From: a virus
Length of the DNA stretch: 44,311 bases
Strand: one strand, 5' to 3'
IMG/VR virus record: IMGVR_UViG_3300032116_000407
Coordinates: 1-44,311 of that record
The notes beneath the pieces are model-generated. The model saw only the letters and a program-made list of their open reading frames with translations. It had not been told where the DNA came from and ran no database searches. Numbering within the stretch: position 1 is the stretch's first letter; each line of letters starts with the position of its first letter. Position numbers and translations under genes: made by a program. Shown in pieces: positions 7,352-14,412 of the stretch.

Positions 7352-8023
7352 ATGCACAACACCCAGAATTTGCCCTTTGTCGCCTCTGACTCTAACGCCC
7401 TGGTCCGCGAAATGTGGACTAGGGGTTATCGGTCCGGACAGCGCGACGCACAGAAGGAACAGAAGGAGCGCGAGAGCTACAACGGATGGACGAACTACGC
7501 CACATGGGTTGTCAACCTCTGGATTGATAACGATGAAGGCGCACAAGAGCATTGGCGCGAACGTGCGGAAGACTTGCTCAAGGATGAACTAGCGGACGGT
7601 AACAGCGCAGACGATGCGCGCGAAGAGGCTGCGCGAAACCTCGCGGACGAGATGCGCGAAGAGTTTGAACAGGGCGCAGAGGATGCGACAGGGATTAGTG
7701 GTGCACTGTCGGACCTGCTTACGCATGCCCTGGAGAAGGTCCAGTGGCAGGAGATAGCTGAGCACTACACAAACGACATTGAGCTATATGCGGCGGGATG
7801 GAATATGCCCGGATACATGCCGGACAGTGAACCTGCGTTTTTCACCAGTGACGAAGACGCACGGCAATACATCCTGGACGAACTGGAAAGCATGGCGGAC
7901 AGGGCCGAGACTGAAGACGAGGCGGAAAACTTCACGGCCCTTGCTGAAGATATCAACCTGGTACGCCACACCTTCACGGCGGGGCCAGTCGCGGGTTATG
8001 TCTACTGGGTCAACAAAGCCTAA
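7352..8023 (+). CDS. DUF7249-type protein with YNGWTNYATW motif
   Basis: A 223-aa acidic protein with an AAAGGAAAC ribosome site. Residues 45-65 carry YNGWTNYATWVVNLWIDN, close to a signature (YNGWxNYxTWxVxLW) found in many phage and plasmid proteins of unknown biochemical role. The middle is a long Glu/Ala-rich helical region and the C-terminus contains YVYWVNKA. Proteins of this type are common in early or accessory regions and are suspected of countering host functions; that is inference. It is the largest gene of the early block. Confidence 0.65.
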   Translation: MHNTQNLPFVASDSNALVREMWTRGYRSGQRDAQKEQKERESYNGWTNYATWVVNLWIDNDEGAQEHWRERAEDLLKDELADGNSADDAREEAARNLADEMREEFEQGAEDATGISGALSDLLTHALEKVQWQEIAEHYTNDIELYAAGWNMPGYMPDSEPAFFTSDEDARQYILDELESMADRAETEDEAENFTALAEDINLVRHTFTAGPVAGYVYWVNKA

Positions 8024-8043
8024 GGGGATTCGCTCGCCTTGAA

Positions 8044-8089
8044 TATCCAGTGACAACGCAACACAAAGGCCATGTTACGGCGTGGCCTT
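8044..8089 (+). promoter_or_regulatory. CAGTGACAAC element followed by a hairpin
   Basis: The repeated element (8044-8062) is followed 3 bases later by a perfect 7-bp stem, AAGGCCA (8066-8072) with TGGCCTT (8083-8089). The pair sits between two genes and may be an RNA-processing or regulatory module of the early transcript. Confidence 0.45.
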
Positions 8090-8125
8090 GATGGTGCACT
8101 GTCGCACTGAACTGGAGTAGCCACC

Positions 8126-8371
8126 ATGCCAATGAGCAAAAAGCACTTTGAAGCCTTCGCGCAACAAATGCGCAACGACGTGTCGAAAGCGCGGGAAGAC
8201 CACGCAGAGGCGATGCGAGCAAGTCCGAGGAACACGGACGCAGCTATTCGGACCCTCGGGCAGATCGACGCCTACAAAGACGCGGCGGAAAACTTCGCCA
8301 GTGTGGCGAGCGCGGATAACTCGCGCTTTCAATGGTCGCGCTTTATGCGTGCCTGCGGATTTGAGGTGTGA
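8126..8371 (+). CDS. Small helical phage protein (MSKKHFEA type), unknown
   Basis: An 81-aa helical protein with a GGAG ribosome site about 8 bases upstream. The N-terminal MSKKHFEAFAQQMRND and the C-terminal FNWxRF-like end (SRFQWSRFMRACGF) fit a family of small conserved proteins often seen in phages of Gram-negative bacteria. No function is established to my knowledge. It is followed 1 base later by the next gene. Confidence 0.55.
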   Translation: MPMSKKHFEAFAQQMRNDVSKAREDHAEAMRASPRNTDAAIRTLGQIDAYKDAAENFASVASADNSRFQWSRFMRACGFEV

Positions 8372-8372
8372 C

Positions 8373-8897
8373 ATGGAACGCCACGACACGATAACGGTAA
8401 ATGGTCTGGACTTCGCGGTCTATCTCGAACAGGACACGGACGCGGGTACGGGCGCACCTTGGGACAACGAAGACGGCCACGGACCAGTTCGCGAAGGATC
8501 GCGCCACGCGTACGGCGTGACGGACAAACGCCCTGGTGAACGCCCTTTGAATCAGGCCGGACGGCGCGATACCCAGTTCTTCTATGACTGGCAGGAAGCT
8601 ATGCGGATTGCCAAGCGTGACGGATGGGATGCGCCACCCTACAAGACTGGCACGAAGGGCGAGCAAGCGGCACGCGCTGTCCTCGCGGACTTCAATCACC
8701 TTCGCGGATTCGTTAACGGCGACTGGGTGTATGTCGGCGTGCGGGTTGTCCGCCTTGACGGGGACGGCGAAGAGACGGACGAATCGGATTCTCTCTGGGG
8801 AGTCGAGTCCGGCGGAGATTACTGGCGCGAGGTTGCCGAGGAACTGGCGGACGGTATCGCACAGACCTACTGGGCCGCACAAGGGGAAGCGGCATGA
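8373..8897 (+). CDS. Conserved phage protein with ENEDGHGP-like motif, unknown
   Basis: A 174-aa protein. It contains APWDNEDGHGPVRE near residue 28, KRPGERPL near residue 52, an aromatic helix (FYDWQEAMRIAKRDGW) and a C-terminal helix with YWREVAEELADGIA. The order of these motifs matches conserved hypothetical proteins I recall from phages of Pseudomonas and Burkholderia. No catalytic motif is evident. It is coupled to the next gene by ATGA. Confidence 0.6.
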   Translation: MERHDTITVNGLDFAVYLEQDTDAGTGAPWDNEDGHGPVREGSRHAYGVTDKRPGERPLNQAGRRDTQFFYDWQEAMRIAKRDGWDAPPYKTGTKGEQAARAVLADFNHLRGFVNGDWVYVGVRVVRLDGDGEETDESDSLWGVESGGDYWREVAEELADGIAQTYWAAQGEAA

Positions 8898-9106
8898 GCA
8901 CACAACTCGGGATCGCAGCCCTTGAGGCCGCACTACTCCGGGCCGCTGCAAAGCCTAAGGCGATTGATCGCTATGTGTACGTCGAAACGGGCCGCTATAA
9001 GCCGTGGGGGATCGCAGTAATCGCGGCCGCGAAACGGCGCGGCTACGGCGTCACAAAGCACGGCCGGGGGGTTTACTACGTCTATCCGCGAGGGGAAGCA
9101 ACATGA
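8894..9106 (+). CDS. Small basic early protein, unknown
   Basis: A 70-aa basic protein, ATGA-coupled to the gene before and to the gene after. An Ala/Leu-rich N-terminal helix is followed by RYVYVETGRYKP and a Lys/Arg/Gly/Tyr-rich end (KRRGYGVTKHGRGVYYVYP). The charge suggests nucleic-acid binding, but no family is recognised. Confidence 0.5.
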   Translation: MSTQLGIAALEAALLRAAAKPKAIDRYVYVETGRYKPWGIAVIAAAKRRGYGVTKHGRGVYYVYPRGEAT

Positions 9107-9471
9107 GCTACCACAAATTTTCGGAGGGCTTCAGCATCCGGGGCGCACACATGGGCCGGCCGGAGTATCGCAACGGCCCGGACGGACAGGTCACGGATGC
9201 ACCTCTGTTTCGCCTTCAGCGTGTCGCCCTGGACAGCGGCGGGTATGACAACGGGGGCGCCTATTGGGGGACTGGGGCGCCGCTTTATGTGGCCTTCTCT
9301 GGGGAGAGTCCGGAAGACTCGGAGTCGCATGTCGCCTATGTGCGGGTGGAACAGCGTCACATCCATTCACTCGCGCCGATTGCTGGCGCCTTCCGCGCCC
9401 GAGACACTCTGCGCCTAGCTGCGAAGGTCGCGGTTCTCGAACGCTACAAGAACGCGAGGTTCACACGATGA
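9103..9471 (+). CDS. Conserved phage protein (YDNGGAYWG motif), unknown
   Basis: A 122-aa protein, ATGA-coupled on both sides. The central GGYDNGGAYWGTGAPLYVA (about residues 46-64) is a recurrent signature in small conserved phage proteins. The rest is alpha/beta with a C-terminal helix. Its role is unknown; it is probably co-translated with neighbours as part of the early operon. Confidence 0.6.
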   Translation: MSYHKFSEGFSIRGAHMGRPEYRNGPDGQVTDAPLFRLQRVALDSGGYDNGGAYWGTGAPLYVAFSGESPEDSESHVAYVRVEQRHIHSLAPIAGAFRARDTLRLAAKVAVLERYKNARFTR

Positions 9472-9719
9472 TTACCAAAATTCAAGGCTTCAATCAGGCT
9501 GGTTACGTGGAGTGGGAAGCAACAGGGAAGCGTGTCACGGTTTACCGAGCCGCTCCGGACCTCCTGGCGGCCCTCATTGAGCTTGAGCGTGTGGAATCGT
9601 CCCCGCATAGCGAAACGGTGCGATTCCTGGCCCGAGAACAGGCGCGGGAAGCAATCAAACTGGCGACGGGCGCACACCCTGAGCCACCCCTAAGCCACAC
9701 TCAAGCCGCCCCGAAGTGA
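9468..9719 (+). CDS. Last early gene before the lysogeny module, unknown
   Basis: An 83-aa protein with an ATGA overlap to the previous gene. It has a beta N-terminus (ITKIQGFNQAGYVEWE), a helix (APDLLAALIELERVE) and a second helix with LAREQAREAI, then a Pro/His/Thr-rich tail. The helix pattern DLLAALIELER resembles short domains in many phage hypothetical proteins. The non-coding regulatory stretch begins immediately afterwards. Confidence 0.5.
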   Translation: MITKIQGFNQAGYVEWEATGKRVTVYRAAPDLLAALIELERVESSPHSETVRFLAREQAREAIKLATGAHPEPPLSHTQAAPK

Positions 9720-9771
9720 GCACCGAAACGCCCACTCCTCGCAAAACTCGTGGTCCTTACAAATCAAGGAC

Positions 9772-9796
9772 TTAGGAAAATGTTCCGCTATAACAA
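9772..9796 (+). promoter_or_regulatory. Candidate phage RNA polymerase promoter 1
   Basis: This 25-bp element is identical to one at 26886-26910 except for one base, and related to 18106-18130; the shared core is GAAAATGTTCCSCTATAA. CTATA sits where T7 promoters have it, directly before the start point, and the length (about 17 bp upstream plus start) fits a T7-type promoter. It stands at the head of the lysogeny module. Confidence 0.55.
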
Positions 9797-9834
9797 GGGA
9801 TGAAGATTAGTCCTACTATAAGTTGTACTTAGTG

Positions 9835-9864
9835 TTGTCAATGGGTAGTCGTATTGTCTAACTA
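9835..9864 (+). promoter_or_regulatory. Candidate host-type promoter upstream of the regulator
   Basis: TTGTCA (9835-9840) and TAACTA (9859-9864) are separated by 18 bp in an AT-rich stretch ahead of the HTH regulator. A host promoter here would allow expression in a lysogen, when the phage polymerase is silent. The match is moderate only. Confidence 0.35.
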
Positions 9865-9992
9865 TGTGTCTCAACATAGTGGTGTTCCGTAAGGGGAAGG
9901 GAACCGATTCCGAAGGAATCCCTTCCAACCCTAAGGCCCAACGATACGCCCTCCCAGTGCCAACCCTACGACATCTATCCGATGTCACTGGG
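9861..9992 (+). ncRNA. Structured leader or small RNA candidate
   Basis: Three consecutive perfect stems are visible. ACTATGT/ACATAGT is at 9861-9880. A stacked stem has GGAAGG (9895-9900) with CCTTCC (9921-9926) enclosing GATTCC/GGAATC (9906-9920). CCCAGTG (9953-9959) pairs with CACTGGG (9986-9992), enclosing GACATC/GATGTC. No reading frame explains the stretch. It may be a regulatory leader of the integrase operon or an independent small RNA. Confidence 0.45.
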
Positions 9993-10038
9993 CCACCGTA
10001 TCTGTAACCCGTATAGCACCAAGATGAGGCAAAACAGT

Positions 10039-10122
10039 ATGCGATACTTGATCCTGTCACTTGTTGTTCTGATCCTTGTGGTGCTGGTCGTAGTCGCACT
10101 CATACTGGACAGGAACCAATGA
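10039..10122 (+). CDS. Single-span membrane micropeptide upstream of the regulator
   Basis: A 27-aa reading frame: a short polar start, one continuous hydrophobic stretch of Leu/Val/Ile (LILSLVVLILVVLVVVALIL) and a DRNQ end. Its TGA overlaps an ATG (10119) that opens the frame of the downstream regulator, so translational coupling is possible. A GATGAGG sequence lies about 9 bases upstream. It is likely a real micropeptide, possibly a toxin-like or membrane-signalling peptide; function unknown. Confidence 0.4.
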   Translation: MRYLILSLVVLILVVLVVVALILDRNQ

Positions 10123-10170
10123 GACATCTCCACGTCAACCCAAAAGGGAACCTCACGGTCCCTGCTTTTT

Positions 10171-10201
10171 GGCCGACTCACGGTTGTTCCCTCAGTCGGC
10201 C
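10171..10201 (+). promoter_or_regulatory. Dyad next to the regulator start (operator or RNA hairpin)
   Basis: GGCCGACT (10171-10178) is repeated inverted as AGTCGGCC (10194-10201) and ends just before the GGAGG ribosome site of the HTH gene. As DNA it could be an operator for autoregulation; as RNA, a hairpin controlling ribosome access. Confidence 0.4.
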
Positions 10202-10214
10202 GGAGGATGCACGC

Positions 10215-10535
10215 ATGGCTTATGCCGAATATTCGAACCAAGGAGCGAAGGCGAAGGAGCTCCGCAAGAAGGCGGGGCGCTACATCCGCTCCTTGCGTGA
10301 GGCCGCAGGGCTCACACAGAACGATCTGTCGAAAGCTCTGGGCCTGGACTACTACACCTTCATCTCCCAAGTGGAAACGGGCATGACCCGCGTTCCGCCG
10401 GACAAGTACCGCCTCTGGGCTACCGCCCTGAAGGTGGAAGTCGAAGAGTTCACACGGACACTCCTGTCCTTCTACGATCCGTTTACCTACGATGCGCTGT
10501 TCACCAAGAAAAAGGAGAAACGAGATGTCGAATGA
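10215..10535 (+). CDS. XRE-family HTH regulator (putative lysogeny regulator)
   Basis: A 106-aa protein. ATG 10215 has GGAGG 8 bases upstream; an in-frame ATG at 10119, coupled to a micropeptide stop, would add 32 residues and is less likely. Residues 25-80 form a typical XRE helix-turn-helix: IRSLREAAGLTQNDLSKAL, then DYYTFISQVETG, with the characteristic LTQ and Q/ETG positions. XRE proteins bind operators and include phage repressors. There is no peptidase or dimerisation domain of the CI type, only a charged tail (KKKEKRDVE). It heads an operon with an unknown gene and the integrase, so a role in the lysis-lysogeny choice or integrase control is inferred. Confidence 0.75.
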   Translation: MAYAEYSNQGAKAKELRKKAGRYIRSLREAAGLTQNDLSKALGLDYYTFISQVETGMTRVPPDKYRLWATALKVEVEEFTRTLLSFYDPFTYDALFTKKKEKRDVE

Positions 10536-10902
10536 TCTTTCCATGCACGGCTCCTCCCTGGCATGGTCAACCGCCGAAGTGGCGCTGCTCGAAGTGTCGA
10601 AGTCCCTGCTCACGTCGATTGTCCGGCCCACCGAGGGGACCTTCTATGCGACGGACGACGGGACGCCTATGGTCTCCCTTCACCCGGCCGATGGGGGCGA
10701 CGCCTGGTACACCTTCTGGAAGACCGAGGCGGGCATCTATTGCCGCAACGAGGCCCTCACGGTGACACTCAAGGCCACCCTCAGGGACCACATCACGGCC
10801 ATCATTACGGCCACCGATGGGAGCCGCGCTGCGCCCCGCCCTTGGGACCAACACGCGGCCGTCGAGACGTGCTCCTTCGTCGTCCCCAAGGTGGCCTCAT
10901 GA
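10525..10902 (+). CDS. Unknown protein between regulator and integrase
   Basis: A 125-aa protein starting inside the end of the regulator gene, with an AAGGAG ribosome site at good distance. It is alpha/beta, with a helix (STAEVALLEVSKSLL), several strands and a Trp/Tyr/Phe cluster (DAWYTFWKTEAGIYC). It is coupled to the integrase by ATGA. The position suggests a lysogeny accessory role such as excisionase or immunity modulator, but no winged-helix signature is visible and I cannot assign a family. Confidence 0.5.
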   Translation: MSNDLSMHGSSLAWSTAEVALLEVSKSLLTSIVRPTEGTFYATDDGTPMVSLHPADGGDAWYTFWKTEAGIYCRNEALTVTLKATLRDHITAIITATDGSRAAPRPWDQHAAVETCSFVVPKVAS

Positions 10903-12092
10903 GCCTCTACAAGCGCCCCAATTCGCCCTTCTGGTACTACCGCTTCACGGTGGGCGGAAAGGAGTACCGCGGGAGCACCTCCACGGCCAACAAGGCGGAC
11001 GCCCTGGCCGTGGAGGTGGGCGAACGCCGGAAGGTCAAGGAGAACGTGACGGCGGACCCTGAGGCCACCCTGATGGACCTCGGGGAGGTGTGGTATCTCC
11101 GGGAAGGATCGAAGTCACGGGACGCCCGCAACAATCGGTCCCGCCTGGACAAGCTCTTCGGTTATCCCGACGAGACCGATACGCAGCACCGTTACGGGCT
11201 TTCGCTCGACCTCAAAGTCCATGAGCTTTGTGACAAGCACCTCGCTTCACTGGTGGACGCGCGGGAGCGGGAGGGGAACGCCCCTGGCACGATCAACCGG
11301 GAGTTGTCCCTGATCCAGACGCTCCTCCGGGAGGGTCGTCGGCCGGGACGGAAGGTCCGCCTTCCGGTGGGCCTTCATGTTGGGGACCACAAGCTCCCTG
11401 AGGCGGGCGCACGGCTCCGGTGGTACACGGTGGAGGAAGAGAAGGCCCTCCTGGCTCAACTGGACCCGGATCGGCCCGTCAAGGGCCTCCCTGAGCCGTC
11501 CAAGCGATCCGCCCATCTGAAGCTCGCCATGATCGATCAAAGGGACCTTACGGTCGTAATGCTCGATACCGGCGCACGGTACTCCGAAGCGGCCGGCCTT
11601 CCGTGGGACGCGGTGGACTGCGTCAACGGGACGGTCAACCTGTACCGCTCGAAGGTCGGCAATGAGGGGACCCTGCGGATGACGGAGCGCCTCAAGAAGG
11701 TGCTTTGTGGTCGGCTCGAAGCGCGGCGCCCCGGCGAGCTTTACGTCTTCCCTGCGGGGGTCACTGGGCCGGACGGGGCGGATGTCTCTGGGCCGCGTGG
11801 GTATGCCGTGAAGGGCATCGCAGCGGCCATCGAACGGGCCAAGCTCAACGCGCCGCACCTGGTTGAGCGGTACGGTTTCGCCACGCCGGCCCACACGTTC
11901 AGGCACACGTTCGCTACGCGCCTATTGCAGGCCGGTGTTCCGATCTACACGGTGTCCAAGCTCTTGGGGCACGCCTCGGTGAAGACGACGGAGAAGCACT
12001 ACGGCCACCTGGTCGTGGACAAGTCGAGCGCCGAGGCGATGAAGCACCTCGATGCTTTGCATGCCGGTGTTGTACAGCAACAACACGTTTAG
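10899..12092 (+). CDS. int: Tyrosine integrase
   Basis: A 397-aa tyrosine recombinase expected to catalyse site-specific integration and excision at attP/attB. The N-terminus has an arm-binding-like beta region (YKRPNSPFWYYRFTVGGKEY), followed by a SAM-like core-binding domain (about residues 55-170). The catalytic domain shows Arg227 in DTGARYSEAAGLPW, the beta-hairpin Lys near YRSKVGNEG, HTFRH at 332-336, LGHAS near 356 and the nucleophile Tyr368 in EKHYGH. All required residues are present, so it should be active. ATG overlaps the preceding stop (ATGA). Integrases are known in some T7-like phages of cyanobacteria and marine bacteria but are absent from T7 itself. Confidence 0.95.
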   Translation: MSLYKRPNSPFWYYRFTVGGKEYRGSTSTANKADALAVEVGERRKVKENVTADPEATLMDLGEVWYLREGSKSRDARNNRSRLDKLFGYPDETDTQHRYGLSLDLKVHELCDKHLASLVDAREREGNAPGTINRELSLIQTLLREGRRPGRKVRLPVGLHVGDHKLPEAGARLRWYTVEEEKALLAQLDPDRPVKGLPEPSKRSAHLKLAMIDQRDLTVVMLDTGARYSEAAGLPWDAVDCVNGTVNLYRSKVGNEGTLRMTERLKKVLCGRLEARRPGELYVFPAGVTGPDGADVSGPRGYAVKGIAAAIERAKLNAPHLVERYGFATPAHTFRHTFATRLLQAGVPIYTVSKLLGHASVKTTEKHYGHLVVDKSSAEAMKHLDALHAGVVQQQHV

Positions 12093-12110
12093 CATCCGCT
12101 ATTACAGAAG
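12086..12110 (+). promoter_or_regulatory. Weak copy of the promoter-like element
   Basis: The stretch ATCCGCTATTACA resembles the 3' half of the element at 9772 (TTCCGCTATAACA), overlapping the end of the integrase gene. The upstream half is not conserved, so it could be a chance match. Confidence 0.25.
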
Positions 12111-12165
12111 CCGGCAACGTGGCGACTGAACTCCTTTCCTCCTCACTGAACAACCGGAGACCCCG

Positions 12166-12276
12166 GTGCTCAACACGAAGTTCCCTCGCTACGACCACGC
12201 CGATCCGGATGCTGTCCGCCGGCTCTACGCATGGCGTCACTCCTACGACCACCGCCTCGCAGACTGGTTCTTCTGA
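12166..12276 (+). CDS. Small aromatic protein, unknown
   Basis: A 36-aa reading frame from GTG with a GGAGA ribosome site 6 bases upstream. It is rich in Arg, His, Asp and Tyr, with RLYAWRHSYDHRLADWFF near the end. It stops 1 base before the next ATG. Plausible as a translated micro-gene from spacing and ribosome site; function unknown. Confidence 0.35.
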   Translation: MLNTKFPRYDHADPDAVRRLYAWRHSYDHRLADWFF

Positions 12277-12277
12277 C

Positions 12278-12478
12278 ATGAAGGACCTTCTCGGCAGGGT
12301 GAAGGTGTGGATTCACGTCCACGCCTCGCCCCGCTTCCTCCACTCAGGTCACAAGTGGACCCACATGGCGTACTTCGGACTGGTGTGCGTTGAATCGCAC
12401 GGCCTCTACGGGTACGCGGCGGGCGCCCTCTTTGTCCTGACCCTGTTCGACACGTTCGGGAGCGGAGGGGGACACTGA
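12278..12478 (+). CDS. Small membrane protein, unknown
   Basis: A 66-aa protein with a basic N-terminal half and one hydrophobic stretch (residues 30-58; LYGYAAGALFVLTLFDTFG), ending Gly-rich. It begins 1 base after the preceding micro-gene, suggesting coupled translation. The N-in topology is inferred from charges. It is one of a series of small membrane proteins around the integrase. Confidence 0.45.
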   Translation: MKDLLGRVKVWIHVHASPRFLHSGHKWTHMAYFGLVCVESHGLYGYAAGALFVLTLFDTFGSGGGH

Positions 12479-12479
12479 G

Positions 12480-12647
12480 ATGCACGTCTCGAAGCACAAC
12501 AAGCACCGCATAGCGATCACCCTAGGGATCGCCCTTGCGACTGCATTCGCCGCGAGTGAGGAGACCCTCCGAGCACACGGCATCTGGGGCCTCGCGCATG
12601 CTGCGGGCCTCGTCACGAACCTCCTCTGGATATGGGGTGAAGCATGA
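12480..12647 (+). CDS. Small hydrophobic protein, unknown
   Basis: A 55-aa protein starting 1 base after the previous stop. A basic N-terminus (KHNKHR) is followed by a hydrophobic helix (IAITLGIALATAFAA), an amphipathic middle and a second hydrophobic helix ending LLWIWGEA. Two short membrane spans are plausible. Its stop overlaps the next ATG (ATGA). Confidence 0.45.
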   Translation: MHVSKHNKHRIAITLGIALATAFAASEETLRAHGIWGLAHAAGLVTNLLWIWGEA

Positions 12648-13048
12648 AAACCTTTGACGGACCTCTCGATCTCACGCAGGCGCAGTTCATCAAGCGTGCC
12701 GAACGTGTGTTGAGTCGCGTCAGCTTTCCGATGTTCGCCATCGAGGTGCGCGAGGGACACGGCGGGGTCTACCTGGTCGGGTCCTTCTACGCCCCTGACA
12801 ACACGGCCAAGCCGGCCGGCGGCGCGATGTTCAAGCAGACCACCCGCAAGTGGCTCCTGAGCCCGTTCATGACGGACTCGGAGATCGTCCAGACCGCGTT
12901 CAAGATGATCCTGACAGCACAGGAGCACGAGACGCGCGAGAAGTTTTTGTATGAGGGCGTGCCGGTCTACGGGCCGCACTTTGATGTAAACGACCTCGTA
13001 GGGTTGGCGAAAAGCCGGCACTCCGAGGGCGCCCGCAGTTCCCAGTAG
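12644..13048 (+). CDS. Conserved phage hypothetical protein
   Basis: A 134-aa alpha/beta protein. The segments VYLVGSFYAPD, TTRKWLLSPFMTDSEIVQTA, AFKMILTAQEHETREKF and GVPVYGPHFDVNDL recall a small conserved family seen in several phage genomes, probably of one compact domain. No catalytic signature is visible to me. It lies between small membrane-protein genes downstream of the integrase and is translated by ATGA coupling. Confidence 0.6.
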   Translation: MKTFDGPLDLTQAQFIKRAERVLSRVSFPMFAIEVREGHGGVYLVGSFYAPDNTAKPAGGAMFKQTTRKWLLSPFMTDSEIVQTAFKMILTAQEHETREKFLYEGVPVYGPHFDVNDLVGLAKSRHSEGARSSQ

Positions 13049-13095
13049 TTCAACGTAGCACCTTAATGGCGCAGGGCGCCTAGGAGAGAAACACC

Positions 13096-13533
13096 ATGCG
13101 TACCCTCAAGACTTCCGCCTACTACATCAACCTCGGCGCCGCCGCAATGTTGCTCGGCGGTCTCCCGCAAGCCCAAGCAGCGCGGTTCGTCACCGTCGCC
13201 CTCGTCACGGACATGCTGATCGAGCGCGGCTACGCCAGCACCACGGAGGCGGCCTTCCTGGTCATGAATCCCGCCGCACCTCCGGACGCTGTTGCTGCCT
13301 TCGCGGAGTTGCTCGACGCGGTGGAGTCACTGCTCCCCGTTCTGGAAATCCTCGGCAAGGCGGCGCCTGAAGACGCCAGCCGCGATGCCGCCATGAACGA
13401 GCGCGGCAACGACGCCGTAGCCAAGATTGTCGAGCGCATCGGCTCCACGCAGGGCCAGGAGCAGGGCGCCGGCACCCAAGCCAGCACCGAGCCCCGCCGC
13501 CGTTGCGGCCAGCAAGACGTTCTGCCCGCGTAG
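13096..13533 (+). CDS. Unknown alanine-rich protein
   Basis: A 145-aa protein with a good ribosome site (GGAGAG, 8 bases upstream). The N-terminal part is hydrophobic and helical (INLGAAAMLLGGLP), the middle is Ala-rich (AAFAELLDAVESLLPVLEIL), and the last 40 residues are Gln/Gly/Thr/Arg-rich, probably disordered. The final 200 bases overlap a possible gene on the opposite strand (13327-13599). No family is recognised. Confidence 0.5.
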   Translation: MRTLKTSAYYINLGAAAMLLGGLPQAQAARFVTVALVTDMLIERGYASTTEAAFLVMNPAAPPDAVAAFAELLDAVESLLPVLEILGKAAPEDASRDAAMNERGNDAVAKIVERIGSTQGQEQGAGTQASTEPRRRCGQQDVLPA

Positions 13534-13599
13534 TAACCAGGCGAGGACCCCGGCGAGCACTGCGCTCACGGGGTCCAGTAGCTTCACAATAAGCAGCAT
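13327..13599 (-). CDS. Possible antisense gene for a membrane protein
   Basis: A 90-aa reading frame on the minus strand. ATG at 13599 is preceded by GGAGG with 5-base spacing, an excellent ribosome site. The product is strongly hydrophobic, with segments LLDPVSAVLAGVLAWLL, NVLLAATAAGLGAGLGAGAL and GVVAALVHGGIAAGVF, then a charged tail (RRRLAEDFQNGEQ), consistent with two or three membrane spans. It overlaps the 3' part of 13096-13533. GC-rich antisense frames can look hydrophobic by chance; the ribosome site is the main support. If real, it would be the only leftward gene and might be expressed in lysogens. Confidence 0.35.
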   Translation of the reverse strand: MLLIVKLLDPVSAVLAGVLAWLLRGQNVLLAATAAGLGAGLGAGALLLALRGADALDNLGYGVVAALVHGGIAAGVFRRRLAEDFQNGEQ

Positions 13600-13651
13600 C
13601 ACAACCTCCAACTCAACACGATCCGAGATCGTAACTCAACGGAGAACTCCT

Positions 13652-13942
13652 GTGGCTAAGATCAAAGGCTTCCTGAACGTCTACCGTTCGGGCCACTTTC
13701 ACCGGGCCGAGAAGCCCACCGCATTCAACCGGCACGCGGGCGACTTCTACGCCACCTTCGAGGACGCCTTCGCGGACATCGATCCGGTCTCCCACTACAT
13801 CGACACTGTGGCCGTCGAATGGGAGGACGAAGAGGGCCTGTGCGCCAACTGTCAGTCCTCCATCCCCGTCCCGCTCGGAACCGAGGGCGTGGACAAGTTC
13901 GGCCCGCACGGCTACCTTCCCCGCGAGGTGCTCCATGCTTGA
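13652..13942 (+). CDS. Small conserved protein with one CxxC, unknown
   Basis: A 96-aa protein starting at GTG with GGAG about 8 bases upstream. It begins with KIKGFLNVYRSGHFHRAEKP, a beta-rich pattern seen in small phage proteins, and carries CANC near residue 65. The acidic middle (AVEWEDEEGLC) and a single Cys pair could bind a metal only as a dimer. Its stop overlaps the next gene. Function unknown. Confidence 0.5.
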   Translation: MAKIKGFLNVYRSGHFHRAEKPTAFNRHAGDFYATFEDAFADIDPVSHYIDTVAVEWEDEEGLCANCQSSIPVPLGTEGVDKFGPHGYLPREVLHA

Positions 13943-14381
13943 GCAACTCCTTGCACTTGCGGCCGGCGGACTGGGGTCCGCGTCGGCGGGGCTGTTCGTC
14001 AACCGGGTGGGCGTGGGCCTGTTCTACGCGATCCGCGGGTGGCAGAAGGTCACGTCGGAGAAGCGCCGCGCCGGCCTGCGGACCACACTGGTGGAGGACG
14101 GTGTCCCGTTCCCCGACTTCAACAAGTGGTGGGTCCCTGCGAACCAGGCGTTGTTCGGCACGATGCTCGTGCTCGGACTCTGGAGCGCCTTCGCTGCGGC
14201 CGTGCTCGCCATCGTGACTGTGGTCGCCATCGTGGTCGATGGGTGGGATCGCGTGAAGCGCCGCAACCCCGTCACACCGGGCGACTGGGTGGCCTGTGCG
14301 ATCTACCTCGGAGAGACGCTGTTGCTGTTCCCTCTCGCGGTCGTCATGCTCGCCGGCCCTGGATCGTGGGCCTTGAACTAG
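13935..14381 (+). CDS. DoxX-like integral membrane protein
   Basis: A 148-aa membrane protein with four hydrophobic spans (about residues 15-35, 68-85, 86-103 and 120-143). GLFYAIRGWQKV, then DGVPFPDFNKWWVPANQALFGTMLVLGL follows the DoxX/DoxD-like pattern (G-x-x-K, a polar loop, then a Gly-rich span). Phage copies have no established role; with its place directly beside attP it might act in the lysogen, for example in the cell envelope. It starts 8 bases before the end of the previous gene. Confidence 0.55.
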   Translation: MLEQLLALAAGGLGSASAGLFVNRVGVGLFYAIRGWQKVTSEKRRAGLRTTLVEDGVPFPDFNKWWVPANQALFGTMLVLGLWSAFAAAVLAIVTVVAIVVDGWDRVKRRNPVTPGDWVACAIYLGETLLLFPLAVVMLAGPGSWALN

Positions 14382-14412
14382 GCACACTTTCCGGCACATC
14401 CAGTGTGACGCT

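Noticed and set aside
9779-9802. Short frame beginning MFRYNKG, similar to the start of the gene at 26894
   Set aside because: It stops after seven codons; the similarity extends upstream of the ATG and to a copy without ATG at 18106, so it reflects a shared promoter-like element.
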